DNA of 64,000 nucleotides from Bacillus sp. FJAT-29814 (GTDB lineage Bacteria > Bacillota > Bacilli > Bacillales > Cytobacillaceae): assembly GCF_001510715.1 (NCBI RefSeq), contig NZ_LMTJ01000008.1, positions 317,794 through 381,793 of the forward strand, read 5' to 3'. Under the pieces are notes generated by a model. That model saw nothing but the letters and a program-made list of their open reading frames with translations, was not told the origin of the DNA and did no database searches. This document shows positions 52,513 to 59,598 of the stretch, piece by piece. How positions within the stretch are numbered: position 1 is the first letter of the stretch; every line of letters begins with the position of its first letter. A program made the translations under genes and the position numbers.

Positions 52513-52946
52513 TATTTTCTTGGATAGAAGTACATCACTCTTCCGTTAAACAGGTGAAGTTCTCCCTGAAGTTTTTTGGCGAGAAATTTGCAGAATTCAT
52601 TTGCTTTTCCTTTATCCCCGAAGGTTGATTGTTCAGGCAATGTCACTTGGACATAAATTTGTTCCCGTTCTTCTCCGGCCTCATTCTGAATGGTCTCAGA
52701 GTCGACACCAACCAAAATAGCAAAGTAACGGTCATGATTGGAATGCAAATAAAACCATTTTTCTTTTCCTTCTTCCGTTTCTTTTATTTCATAAGGGAAT
52801 GCTGCATCTTCATATTCCCAACCTGTTTGGTTTCCGGCTTTTTTAGTAATGTCTTTATAATAATGAAATAATTCTTTTACCTCATCAACTGTAATCGTTT
52901 GCTTTGCAGATGAAGGCACAAGTTTAATAAATGCATTCGAAGCCAT
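52512..52946 (-). CDS. DUF1885 family protein (probable)
   Basis: The 144-residue soluble protein (ASNAFIKLVPSSAKQTITV at the start, DEVKELFHYYKDI, FYLHSNHDRYFAILVGVD) resembles the DUF1885 proteins of Bacillus/Geobacillus known from structural genomics. The function is unknown. Of three tandem ATGs the third (52946) is best placed behind AAAGGGGGA. It is a single gene. Confidence 0.7.
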   Translation of the reverse strand: MASNAFIKLVPSSAKQTITVDEVKELFHYYKDITKKAGNQTGWEYEDAAFPYEIKETEEGKEKWFYLHSNHDRYFAILVGVDSETIQNEAGEEREQIYVQVTLPEQSTFGDKGKANEFCKFLAKKLQGELHLFNGRVMYFYPRK

Positions 52947-53107
52947 CATCATTCCCCCTTTTAATCCATAATGTTCTTCTTTATTCTAGCATTGAACGAA
53001 AACTAAAGACAATGATAATAAATTATTTTAGACGTTTCTTGTTATTTTAGAAAAAATATATTTTTATCATGATGTTTGTTCTCCGCTGTGATTAGTTTTA
53101 AAGTATA

Positions 53108-53132
53108 ACAAAAAGGCCTATACGGCCTTTTT
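53108..53132. terminator. Orphan symmetric terminator upstream of SR1
   Basis: AAAAAGGCC-TATAC-GGCCTTTTT, bidirectional. No gene on either strand ends here. Confidence 0.7.
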
Positions 53133-53152
53133 ATACGGTTAAAAATATTTAA

Positions 53153-53200
53153 TGTGACATACAATTTGGGCTTGAAAAATTAAATGTGTTATATTATTAT
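53153..53200 (+). promoter_or_regulatory. SR1 promoter with two CcpN-like operators
   Basis: TTGAAA (53172-53177), 17 nt and TATTAT (53195-53200) make a promoter. TGTGACATACA (53153-53163) lies upstream and TGTGTTATATT (53185-53195) overlaps spacer and -10. Both fit the CcpN consensus TRTGHYATAYW as I remember it. Their starts are 32 bp apart, about three helical turns, so one face of DNA. Confidence 0.75.
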
Positions 53201-53265
53201 AGTCTCAAGGATGTTAAAAACGGTTTCATTAATGTGTTTATTCCATTGAAAAGGGGATTGAACCG

Positions 53266-53388
53266 ATGGGTACTCTTGTATGCCAAAACTGTAACTCAAC
53301 AATTGACCATTTTGAAGACGAAAAAGTAACCGTTTTATATTCAAAATGCAATTGCTGCTGTGACCATCAACATGATGAAGAGCTATAA
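53266..53388 (+). CDS. sr1P: GapA-binding peptide SR1P
   Basis: The 40-residue peptide starts MGTLVCQNCNSTIDHFEDEK and ends with a cysteine cluster (CNCCC), two histidines and acidic residues. It matches SR1P of B. subtilis, which binds glyceraldehyde dehydrogenase GapA and promotes its interaction with RNase J1, encoded 8 kb upstream here. AAAAGGGG lies 9 nt before the ATG. The cysteine pairs suggest metal binding. Confidence 0.85.
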   Translation: MGTLVCQNCNSTIDHFEDEKVTVLYSKCNCCCDHQHDEEL

Positions 53389-53439
53389 ACAAAATCGCCT
53401 ATAAAAAATAACAGGATTCCTGATCTGGAATTCCTCAGA

Positions 53440-53476
53440 TTGTCGAGAAGGGTATTTATCTCGGCAATTTTTTTTG
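53440..53476 (+). terminator. Terminator of SR1
   Basis: TTGTCGAGA/TCTCGGCAA (one G-T pair) followed by eight T. Confidence 0.9.
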
Positions 53477-53522
53477 ATCTAAATAAAGATTTTTCCCCTG
53501 CTTATGGGCCTGTTGATTTCTA

Positions 53523-53815
53523 GTGGTGGGTAGTATAGGAAGGTTATATACGACCGAACGAATGAATTGCCTAGCGATGGGTAGCATAGGATGGCTATAT
53601 GCGACCGAACAAGTGAATTTTACAAGCGGTGGGTAGCATAGGAAGGCTATATGCGACCGAACAAGTGAATTTATCAAGTGGTGGGTAGCATAGAAAGGTT
53701 ATGTGCGACCAGACGAGTGAATTTATCAAGCGATGGGTAGCATAGAAAGTTCGTATACGGCTCGTTGACTCATTCTTTAAAGCAAATGGGTAGGAGAGAA
53801 TGGCCGTATTGTGTG
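53523..53815. repeat. 52-bp tandem repeat array, about 5.5 copies
   Basis: The anchor GGGTAG recurs at 53528, 53579, 53631, 53683, 53735 and 53788, spaced 51, 52, 52, 52 and 53 bp. The unit contains GTGGGTAGCATAGGAAGGC, then TATATGCGACCGAACAAGTG and AATTTATCAAG. Middle copies are nearly identical and the outer ones decay. The period is not divisible by three, so it is not a coding repeat. Each unit holds a small ATAG/CTAT dyad. Confidence 0.85.
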
Positions 53816-53839
53816 GAGGGTACCTACAGATTAAGAACT

Positions 53840-53972
53840 CTGTTGAATTGCGTGTAAGGCACGTAGACTCCTGCGGGAGTACGGGGCAGGGGAGACCCCG
53901 CAGGCGCTTCAGCGCCGAGGAGGCTCCCCGGCACGCCCGCGGAAAGCGAAGTGCCTGAAACGCATTCAACAG
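53840..53972. repeat. GC-rich dispersed hairpin element of Bacillaceae
   Basis: Ends CTGTTGAATTGCGT and ACGCATTCAACAG are inverted repeats, with AGGCAC/GTGCCT nested inside and GGCGC-TTCA-GCGCC at the centre. The core (ACTCCTGCGGGAG, GGGGAGACCCCGCAGGCGC, GAGGAGGCTCCCC, CCCGCGGAAAGCGAAG) is a sequence I know as common between genes in Bacillus genomes. It carries no transposase and is much richer in GC than its surroundings. Confidence 0.85.
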
Positions 53973-54009
53973 ACGATTTGCATAGACCATTGTATATAAA
54001 AAGAACGAA

Positions 54010-54047
54010 TAAAAATAAAGGCTGTCGATGCTCCTTCGACAGCCTGA
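54010..54047 (-). terminator. Terminator of speA
   Basis: On the minus strand AGGCTGTCGA/TCGACAGCCT followed by TTATTTTTA. Confidence 0.88.
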
Positions 54048-54050
54048 TGC

Positions 54051-55523
54051 TTATTGGATTGCTTTATATTCCTTAATGACATGAATTGTTTTTAGGTCAT
54101 CGTCTTCAGGGCCTTGGACAGGGAGGCCGGCATCAATATTCTTCTGAATATAATGGAGGTTCTCTTTTGTAATGATTTCCCCCGGTATCATAATTGGGAT
54201 CCCAGGAGGGTATACCATCACAAATTCAGCAATGATTCTGCCCTCGGATTCCGCAAACGGAATGACTTCTGTTTCCGCATAGAAAGCGTCCCTTGGTGTC
54301 AGGGCAAGCACCGGAATCTCGGGAAGCAGCACTTCAACTGGCTCGATTTTTTCAGCACGATGTTCAAACTCACGGGAGAGTTCGGCTAGTGCATTAACCA
54401 ATATATCTGCCTCATAATCTGTATCCCCGAACGTGACAATACAAAGGATGTTATATAAATCGGATAACTCCACTTCAATATTATATTTTTCACGTAGCCA
54501 TTTTTCCACTTCATAGCCCGTTAGGCCCAAATCTTTTACAGAAATGATTAATTTGGTTGGGTCATAATCAAAAATGGCTTTCGCATCCAAAATTTCCGAA
54601 CCGGCGCAATAGAGATGGTCAATCTCATTAATGCGTTTACGCATCGATTGTGCAAGGTCGATCGTTTTATCAATTAATTCCCTTCCCTTTAGTGCTAGTT
54701 GCTTCCGGGCTACGTCAAGGGAAGCCAGCAATAAATAGGAGGTTGAAGTAGTTGTCAGCATGCTAAGAATCGATTGAACATGTTTGACAGGAACCAGCCC
54801 TTCTTTGACATTTAGAATCGAACTTTGTGTCATAGACCCTCCAAGCTTATGGACGCTAGTAGCGGCCATATCCGCACCGGCCTGCATAGCAGAAAGCGGC
54901 AGGTCATCGTGGAAATGGATATGAACTCCATGAGCCTCATCGACAAGAACAGGTACATGATAGGAATGGGCAATATCAACAATTTTTTTCAAGTCCGCAG
55001 AAATGCCAAAGTATGTTGGGTTGATGACCAAAACCCCTTTTGCATCTGGATGCTGCTCTAGTGCCCGTTTCACGGAATCAGGTGTAATGCCATGGGATAT
55101 CCCCAGATTGATGTCAATTTCCGGATGGATAAATACCGGAATCGCACCCGAAAAGACAATGGCCGACATGACGGATTTATGAACGTTTCTCGGCACAATG
55201 ATTTTATCTCCAGGTCCGCAAACGGCCATTACCATGGTCATAATTGCGCCGCTCGTCCCTTGGACAGAGAAAAAGGTATAGTCGGCACCAAAGGCTTCCG
55301 CGGCCAAATCCTGGGCTTGTTTGATCATCCCCTTTGGATGATGAAGATCATCGAGTGGACCAATATTAATAAGATCTATCGACAGGGCATTATCACCTAC
55401 AAATTGACGGAACTCCGGGTCCATGCCGGCCCCTTTTTTATGTCCGGGAATATGGAATTGCACCGGATTTTTTTTTGCATGGGCTGTTAATCCGCTAAAC
55501 AGCGGAGTTTGATGTTGAGACAA
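54051..55523 (-). CDS. speA: Arginine decarboxylase SpeA
   Basis: The 490-residue PLP enzyme of the Orn/Lys/Arg decarboxylase family shows FHIPGHKKGAGMDPEF, SVQGTSGAIMTMV, DEAHGVHIHFH and the PLP lysine in TSVHKLGGSMTQSS. It matches SpeA of B. subtilis almost residue by residue in memory; that enzyme makes agmatine for polyamines. TTG 55523 behind AAGGTG gives the same length; an upstream ATG (55550) has no support. Lysine decarboxylase is the alternative within the family. Confidence 0.92.
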   Translation of the reverse strand: MSQHQTPLFSGLTAHAKKNPVQFHIPGHKKGAGMDPEFRQFVGDNALSIDLINIGPLDDLHHPKGMIKQAQDLAAEAFGADYTFFSVQGTSGAIMTMVMAVCGPGDKIIVPRNVHKSVMSAIVFSGAIPVFIHPEIDINLGISHGITPDSVKRALEQHPDAKGVLVINPTYFGISADLKKIVDIAHSYHVPVLVDEAHGVHIHFHDDLPLSAMQAGADMAATSVHKLGGSMTQSSILNVKEGLVPVKHVQSILSMLTTTSTSYLLLASLDVARKQLALKGRELIDKTIDLAQSMRKRINEIDHLYCAGSEILDAKAIFDYDPTKLIISVKDLGLTGYEVEKWLREKYNIEVELSDLYNILCIVTFGDTDYEADILVNALAELSREFEHRAEKIEPVEVLLPEIPVLALTPRDAFYAETEVIPFAESEGRIIAEFVMVYPPGIPIMIPGEIITKENLHYIQKNIDAGLPVQGPEDDDLKTIHVIKEYKAIQ

Positions 55524-55722
55524 TTTATAACCACACCTTCTTATACACAAATTATCAGATAAAAATAGAAAAAATCATAAAACAAGTGAATTATAGCACT
55601 AATCACTGTCATTGCATAGGATTATTAGCTTGCATTTTAAACTTAATTTAGTTTCCCAAAAATACAGGAAAATTACCCTTTTGAAGCGAAATAACAAATT
55701 AGAAAATAGAGGAGGAATATTC

Positions 55723-56682
55723 ATGAATTGGTCCACTAGAGTAACAGAAATCCTAAATATCAAATATCCGATCATTCAGGGCGGCTTGGCCTATTTAGCC
55801 TATTCCGACCTTGCTGCCGCAGTTTCCAATGCCGGAGGTCTGGGGCAAATTACTGCCATGTCACTAAGCAGCCCTGAGCTGTTAAGAGAAGAAATCAAAA
55901 AGGTTAAAAAATTGACAAACAAACCATATGGCGTAAACTTTGCGATTGGGCAGCATGGCCGGCCGTTTGCGGATTTTTTACAGGTTGTGATCGAGGAGGA
56001 AGTACCGGTAGTGTCTATGACAGGGGGAAATCCTGCGCCTATTTTTGCACAATTGGATGGAACTTCGATTAAAAAGCTTGTCCTTGTTGCCGCGAGAAGG
56101 CAAGCAGTCAAAGCAGAGGAGCTTGGTGCTGATGCCGTCATGGTAGTGGGGCAGGAAGGGGGAGGCCACCTAGGTCGCGATGATATTGGAACCATGGTGT
56201 TAATCCCACAGGTGGTTGATGCTGTTTCAATCCCCGTTATCGCTTCTGGAGGCATAGGAGATGGGCGGGGACTCATGGCCGCGCTCAGTTTGGGGGCGGA
56301 AGGTATTGAAATGGGAACAAGATTTATTGCCACCAAAGAATGTGTCCATGCCCACGAAGGATATAAGTGGGCATTGGTTGGAGGCAGTGAGTCAGACACT
56401 GCGGTCATTAAACGCAGCCTTGGTGCACCGGCGAGAGCCATTGCTAATCGCTGGACAGACAAAATTCTCGAGTTGGAAAAAAACAATAATGGTTACGAGC
56501 AACTAAAAGAGTTTATCAGCGGCGAAGCGAATAAACGCTACATATACGACGGCGCCTTTGATGAAGGTTTTGCCTGGGCAGGGCAGGTAATGGGGCTAAT
56601 AAAAGATATCCCTACCGTTGCTGAATTATTTGACAGGATGATTAAGGAAGCGGAACAAATCCGTGCAAAATGGGGACAATAA
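55723..56682 (+). CDS. Nitronate monooxygenase family flavoenzyme
   Basis: The 319-residue FMN TIM-barrel protein has YPIIQGGLAYLAYSDLAAA, VGQEGGGHLG, IPVIASGGIGDGRGLMAAL and GAEGIEMGTRF. These occur in nitronate monooxygenases and in the related enoyl-ACP reductase FabK. It oxidises propionate-3-nitronate-like compounds if a true NMO. AGGAGG is placed 9 nt before ATG 55723. I know no counterpart at this place in B. subtilis, so it may be an insertion. FabK-type activity remains possible. Confidence 0.82.
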   Translation: MNWSTRVTEILNIKYPIIQGGLAYLAYSDLAAAVSNAGGLGQITAMSLSSPELLREEIKKVKKLTNKPYGVNFAIGQHGRPFADFLQVVIEEEVPVVSMTGGNPAPIFAQLDGTSIKKLVLVAARRQAVKAEELGADAVMVVGQEGGGHLGRDDIGTMVLIPQVVDAVSIPVIASGGIGDGRGLMAALSLGAEGIEMGTRFIATKECVHAHEGYKWALVGGSESDTAVIKRSLGAPARAIANRWTDKILELEKNNNGYEQLKEFISGEANKRYIYDGAFDEGFAWAGQVMGLIKDIPTVAELFDRMIKEAEQIRAKWGQ

Positions 56683-56683
56683 C

Positions 56684-56808
56684 TAGAAAAGCGGAAGCGC
56701 CTTGACCAGGGGCGACAGGCATAAGACGAGCCGGCGGGAAGGCTGCATTTTAGCCTTCATGACGGATTGGCTTATGACCCCGAGCCCCTAGGCGCTGGAG
56801 CTAGACAT
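56684..56808. repeat. Second dispersed Bacillaceae intergenic repeat
   Basis: The element begins GAAAAGCGGAAGCGCC and ends GGCGCTGGAGCTAGAC. Nested pairs are AGCGCC/GGCGCT, AGGGGC/GCCCCT, CATAAG/CTTATG and GAAGGCT/AGCCTTC, giving one long stem. I know this type as a frequent repeat between Bacillus genes (GGCGACAGGCATAAGACG core). It directly abuts the nitronate monooxygenase stop and may act as its terminator. Confidence 0.8.
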
Positions 56809-56849
56809 GTGGTATTATATTCTTTAGCTTACTGTTAGAGGGTGAAGGA

Positions 56850-57125
56850 ATGGAATACCAATATCCAATAGATTATAGTTGGTCAACCGATGAGATCATT
56901 GATGTAATCAAGTTTTTTGAAACTATTGAAAAAGCCTATGAAAACGGAATCGGCCGTGACGAACTCATGCAGTCGTACCGAAGGTTCAAGGAAATTGTCC
57001 CGAGTAAAGCCGAAGAAAAAACTATTTGCGGCGAATTTGAGGAAATGAGCGGTTACTCATCGTACCGGACAATCAAAAAGGCAAAAGAAGCAGCTTCCGG
57101 AGATAGAATAAAAATGAATAGATGA
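56850..57125 (+). CDS. yktA: UPF0223 family protein YktA
   Basis: The 91-residue soluble protein (MEYQYPIDYSWSTDEIIDVI at the start; IPGRDEL-like GIGRDELMQSYRRFKEIVP) matches YktA. The function is unknown. It is convergent with yktB, as in B. subtilis, with a shared terminator. Confidence 0.9.
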   Translation: MEYQYPIDYSWSTDEIIDVIKFFETIEKAYENGIGRDELMQSYRRFKEIVPSKAEEKTICGEFEEMSGYSSYRTIKKAKEAASGDRIKMNR

Positions 57126-57168
57126 CAAAAAGCTCCCGTCAACACTAGTTAAGGGAGCTTTTTGTTAT
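57125..57168. terminator. Bidirectional terminator, yktA and yktB
   Basis: AAAAAGCTCCC/GGGAGCTTTTT. Confidence 0.92.
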
Positions 57169-57801
57169 TTATTTGATGTTTGCAGCAACTTTATAAAGTG
57201 GCGCAACCTTTGAAAACACCTCATTGATTTGCTGTAATAGACCTTCTCTGCCCATCTGGATCACTTGTTCACGGTCAATCGTATAACCGCAGAGCAGCTC
57301 CGCTTTTTTGATGGTCTGCAAGCGGTCGATTAAAGCTAATAACTCATTCTTTTTCAATGGTCCATGAGGGATGGTTTCGGGTTTCGTATGGTCAACTGAC
57401 CAAACGAAATCCTTTGGTATCTCTTTGCAAATGCTGGCGGCCTTTTTAGTCAATCTTTTGCCTATCTCCTGTTTTTGCGGGGCTTCATAAATTACCGCAA
57501 ACCAAATAAATAGATGGGTGTTCCACAAGCCGATTTGAAAATGCGGCAGCATTTTGTACCCTCTTGGATTATTGGCAAACGCCACCCACGTATCCTTCGG
57601 CGGGTTGACTGTCCGTCTTGCATGTTTGGCTACGTGGACAAACATTTCATCACCTGTGGCAGCCTCCAGTAATGGTGCATAATATTCTCCAAGGCTTTCC
57701 AATTTTGGCCGTATCGTACACTTAAGCGCATCCATTCTTTCCTCTAAGCCTTCAATTAAAAAGACATCGAAATCCTCTTGAGTAAATCCGTGAAAATCCA
57801 T
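57169..57801 (-). CDS. yktB: DUF1054 (UPF0637) protein YktB
   Basis: The 210-residue protein (GFTQEDFDVFLIEGLEERM; AKHARRTVNPPKDTWVAFA; GYKMLPHFQIGLW) matches the YktB family, a conserved Bacillus protein of unknown function with a solved fold. It starts at ATG 57801 after GAGGG and ends at the shared terminator. Confidence 0.9.
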   Translation of the reverse strand: MDFHGFTQEDFDVFLIEGLEERMDALKCTIRPKLESLGEYYAPLLEAATGDEMFVHVAKHARRTVNPPKDTWVAFANNPRGYKMLPHFQIGLWNTHLFIWFAVIYEAPQKQEIGKRLTKKAASICKEIPKDFVWSVDHTKPETIPHGPLKKNELLALIDRLQTIKKAELLCGYTIDREQVIQMGREGLLQQINEVFSKVAPLYKVAANIK

Positions 57802-57970
57802 GACAATACCCTCCAGCTAACCGTTTCCTCAACATTGTAGCATACCGTTGAAAGACCTGAAAAATTTGATGCCTCTCTGGGTTAAAGCACATATTTGTTC
57901 CAAGATAATAAAATTCCTCATATTATACAGTAAAACATTAACCGAAATTTACCCAAGGGGAGGAGAAAAC

Positions 57971-58165
57971 GTGAAACAACTGATGAACACTTCATTAAAA
58001 AAATTCGGTGACAGGCAAAAAACAGCTGTACTAAGATTGGAAATGGATTATGAATTGGCAGTGTTATTCGAAGCAATAGAGGAAAAAGACGACAAGAAAA
58101 TAAAAGATTGTAAACAAAAATTGGAAAAAATCCGTCAAGAACTTCTGCGCCTGAAAGCATTTTAA
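57971..58165 (+). CDS. ykzI: Small protein YkzI
   Basis: The 64-residue protein is charged and helical (RLEMDYELAVLFEAIEEKD, then KQKLEKIRQELLRLKAF). Placement between yktB and suhB equals ykzI of B. subtilis; the sequence match is only from memory. GTG 57971 follows GGGAGGAG. The longer in-frame reading from 57848 is not supported. Confidence 0.7.
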   Translation: MKQLMNTSLKKFGDRQKTAVLRLEMDYELAVLFEAIEEKDDKKIKDCKQKLEKIRQELLRLKAF

Positions 58166-58224
58166 AGTAATTCAGTATCACTATCTAAGGGGATCCAAAC
58201 TAGAATGAAGGTATTGTTGATTTT

Positions 58225-58268
58225 ATTGCTATAAAACGAACTCCAAACAATCAAGGGGAGTTCGTTTA
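58225..58268 (+). terminator. Terminator after ykzI
   Basis: AAACGAACTCC...GGGAGTTCGTTT then ATTATT; strong stem with a poor T run. Confidence 0.65.
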
Positions 58269-58427
58269 TTATTGCGACTACATATCTGCTCTCACAGTAA
58301 GTTTCAAGAGTTAAAAAGTTGAAGTACGGAAGCAATTTGATTAAGCTAAAGATACATGAATTTCATTATCTTGCCTCATACTAGGTACATTGAAAACTTG
58401 TGTGAGCCAAGTGATTTGGAGGGCCAT

Positions 58428-59225
58428 ATGAATTGGGAAATTGTTTATTCCCATGCTAAGCAATGGGTAAAGGAAGCAGGCGAAAGGATTAGACAATCCT
58501 TCGATCAAACCCTGAATATAGAAACAAAAACGAATCCGAACGACCTCGTAACCAATATTGATAAGGAAACAGAACAATTTTTTATAAAAAAAATAAAAGA
58601 GGTCTACCCAAGCCACAAAATATTGGGTGAAGAAGGCTTCGGTGATCAAGTTGACAGCCTTGAGGGAACGGTCTGGCTTATTGACCCGATTGATGGGACG
58701 ATGAATTTTATCCATCAGCAGCGAAATTTTGCTATTTCCCTGGGAGTGTATGAAAATGGAGTAGGAAAAATTGGACTCGTGTATGATGTTGTCCATGATG
58801 AGTTATACCACGCCTTTCGTGGAAAAGGGGCCTTTCTTAACGAGAAATCGATCCCACCTTTAAAGGGGGCCTCAGTAAGCGAATCAATTATTGCCCTAAA
58901 CGCAACCTGGGTCATGCCTAACTACCGAATTGACCATCAACTGATGATTCCGCTCGTCAGGGATGCAAGGGGGACAAGGTCATACGGAACGGCTGCACTG
59001 GAAATTGTATTTGTCGCAACGGGCAGAGTAGACGCCTATATCTCGATGCGCCTATCACCATGGGATTATGCCGGCGGTGCTGTCATTGTTGAGGAACTGG
59101 GCGGCATTATCACCAATTTAAGGGGAGAGAAGCTTGACTTTCTTTCCAAAGACTCATTGTTTGTGGCAAAACCCGGTCTCCACCAAACGATATTGACGGA
59201 ATATCTAAAGGACGGAAAATGGTAA
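58428..59225 (+). CDS. suhB: Inositol-1-monophosphatase SuhB/YktC
   Basis: The 265-residue enzyme has LGEEGF, DPIDGTMNF and SPWDYAGGAVIVEELGG, the metal-binding motifs of the Mg2+-dependent inositol monophosphatase family. The length equals B. subtilis YktC. GGAGGG precedes ATG 58428. The true substrate may be another sugar phosphate. Confidence 0.92.
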   Translation: MNWEIVYSHAKQWVKEAGERIRQSFDQTLNIETKTNPNDLVTNIDKETEQFFIKKIKEVYPSHKILGEEGFGDQVDSLEGTVWLIDPIDGTMNFIHQQRNFAISLGVYENGVGKIGLVYDVVHDELYHAFRGKGAFLNEKSIPPLKGASVSESIIALNATWVMPNYRIDHQLMIPLVRDARGTRSYGTAALEIVFVATGRVDAYISMRLSPWDYAGGAVIVEELGGIITNLRGEKLDFLSKDSLFVAKPGLHQTILTEYLKDGKW

Positions 59226-59262
59226 AGAAGCCGGCTCATTCGAACGGGCTTCTTTTTTATTT
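59223..59262 (+). terminator. Terminator of suhB
   Basis: AAGAAGCC...GGCTTCTT followed by T run. Confidence 0.8.
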
Positions 59263-59273
59263 CCGCTTCTTAT

Positions 59274-59459
59274 TTACAGTTCGCCATTTTCCCGCATTCT
59301 TTTTTTAGTTTTAAACCCAAGCCCCATTACAACTATGATGGCAAGAATACAACCAATTGCCCCAACCATGCTCTTTTCCGCAATGGCGATGCCGATTCCC
59401 ATGATTAACGCAGCTGTCAATATGGCATATATGAGTAAATTCCATTTTACTTGGTTCAT
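59274..59459 (-). CDS. ylaF: YlaF family two-helix membrane protein (DUF5325)
   Basis: The 61-residue protein has two membrane helices (about 7-26 and 30-48), a short GIGIAIAEKS turn and a basic tail GFKTKKRMREN. It matches YlaF by position (before typA) and pattern. Function unknown. It is divergent from typA. Confidence 0.8.
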   Translation of the reverse strand: MNQVKWNLLIYAILTAALIMGIGIAIAEKSMVGAIGCILAIIVVMGLGFKTKKRMRENGEL

Positions 59460-59598
59460 TTTATTACCCCTTTTGAAGATTATATTTTCATTCTACATAA
59501 AATACTTTCAGGTTTCCACATCTATCTGGTATAATGTTTTAGTTGTGTATCAAAAACTATAAGTAGCTTTTAATTGAATAAAGGCAGGAGTGGAATTT

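Larger units (their letters stand above)
53207..53476 (+). ncRNA. Dual-function regulatory RNA SR1
   Basis: A transcript from about 53207 to the terminator (53440-53476) would be near 270 nt and holds the SR1P frame. Its place between pdhD and speA equals that of SR1 in B. subtilis, a base-pairing RNA that also acts on ahrC mRNA and is repressed by CcpN and CcpA on sugar. Whether the 3' part can pair with ahrC cannot be judged here. Ends are inferred from promoter and terminator. Confidence 0.75.

Noticed and set aside
53523..53815. CRISPR-like array
   Set aside because: The whole 52-bp unit repeats; there are no unique spacers and no cas genes.
55800..56486. 228-codon antisense frame in the nitronate monooxygenase gene
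   Set aside because: It is a shadow of the coding strand, rich in Ser/Pro/Thr as such shadows are, with no ribosome site.
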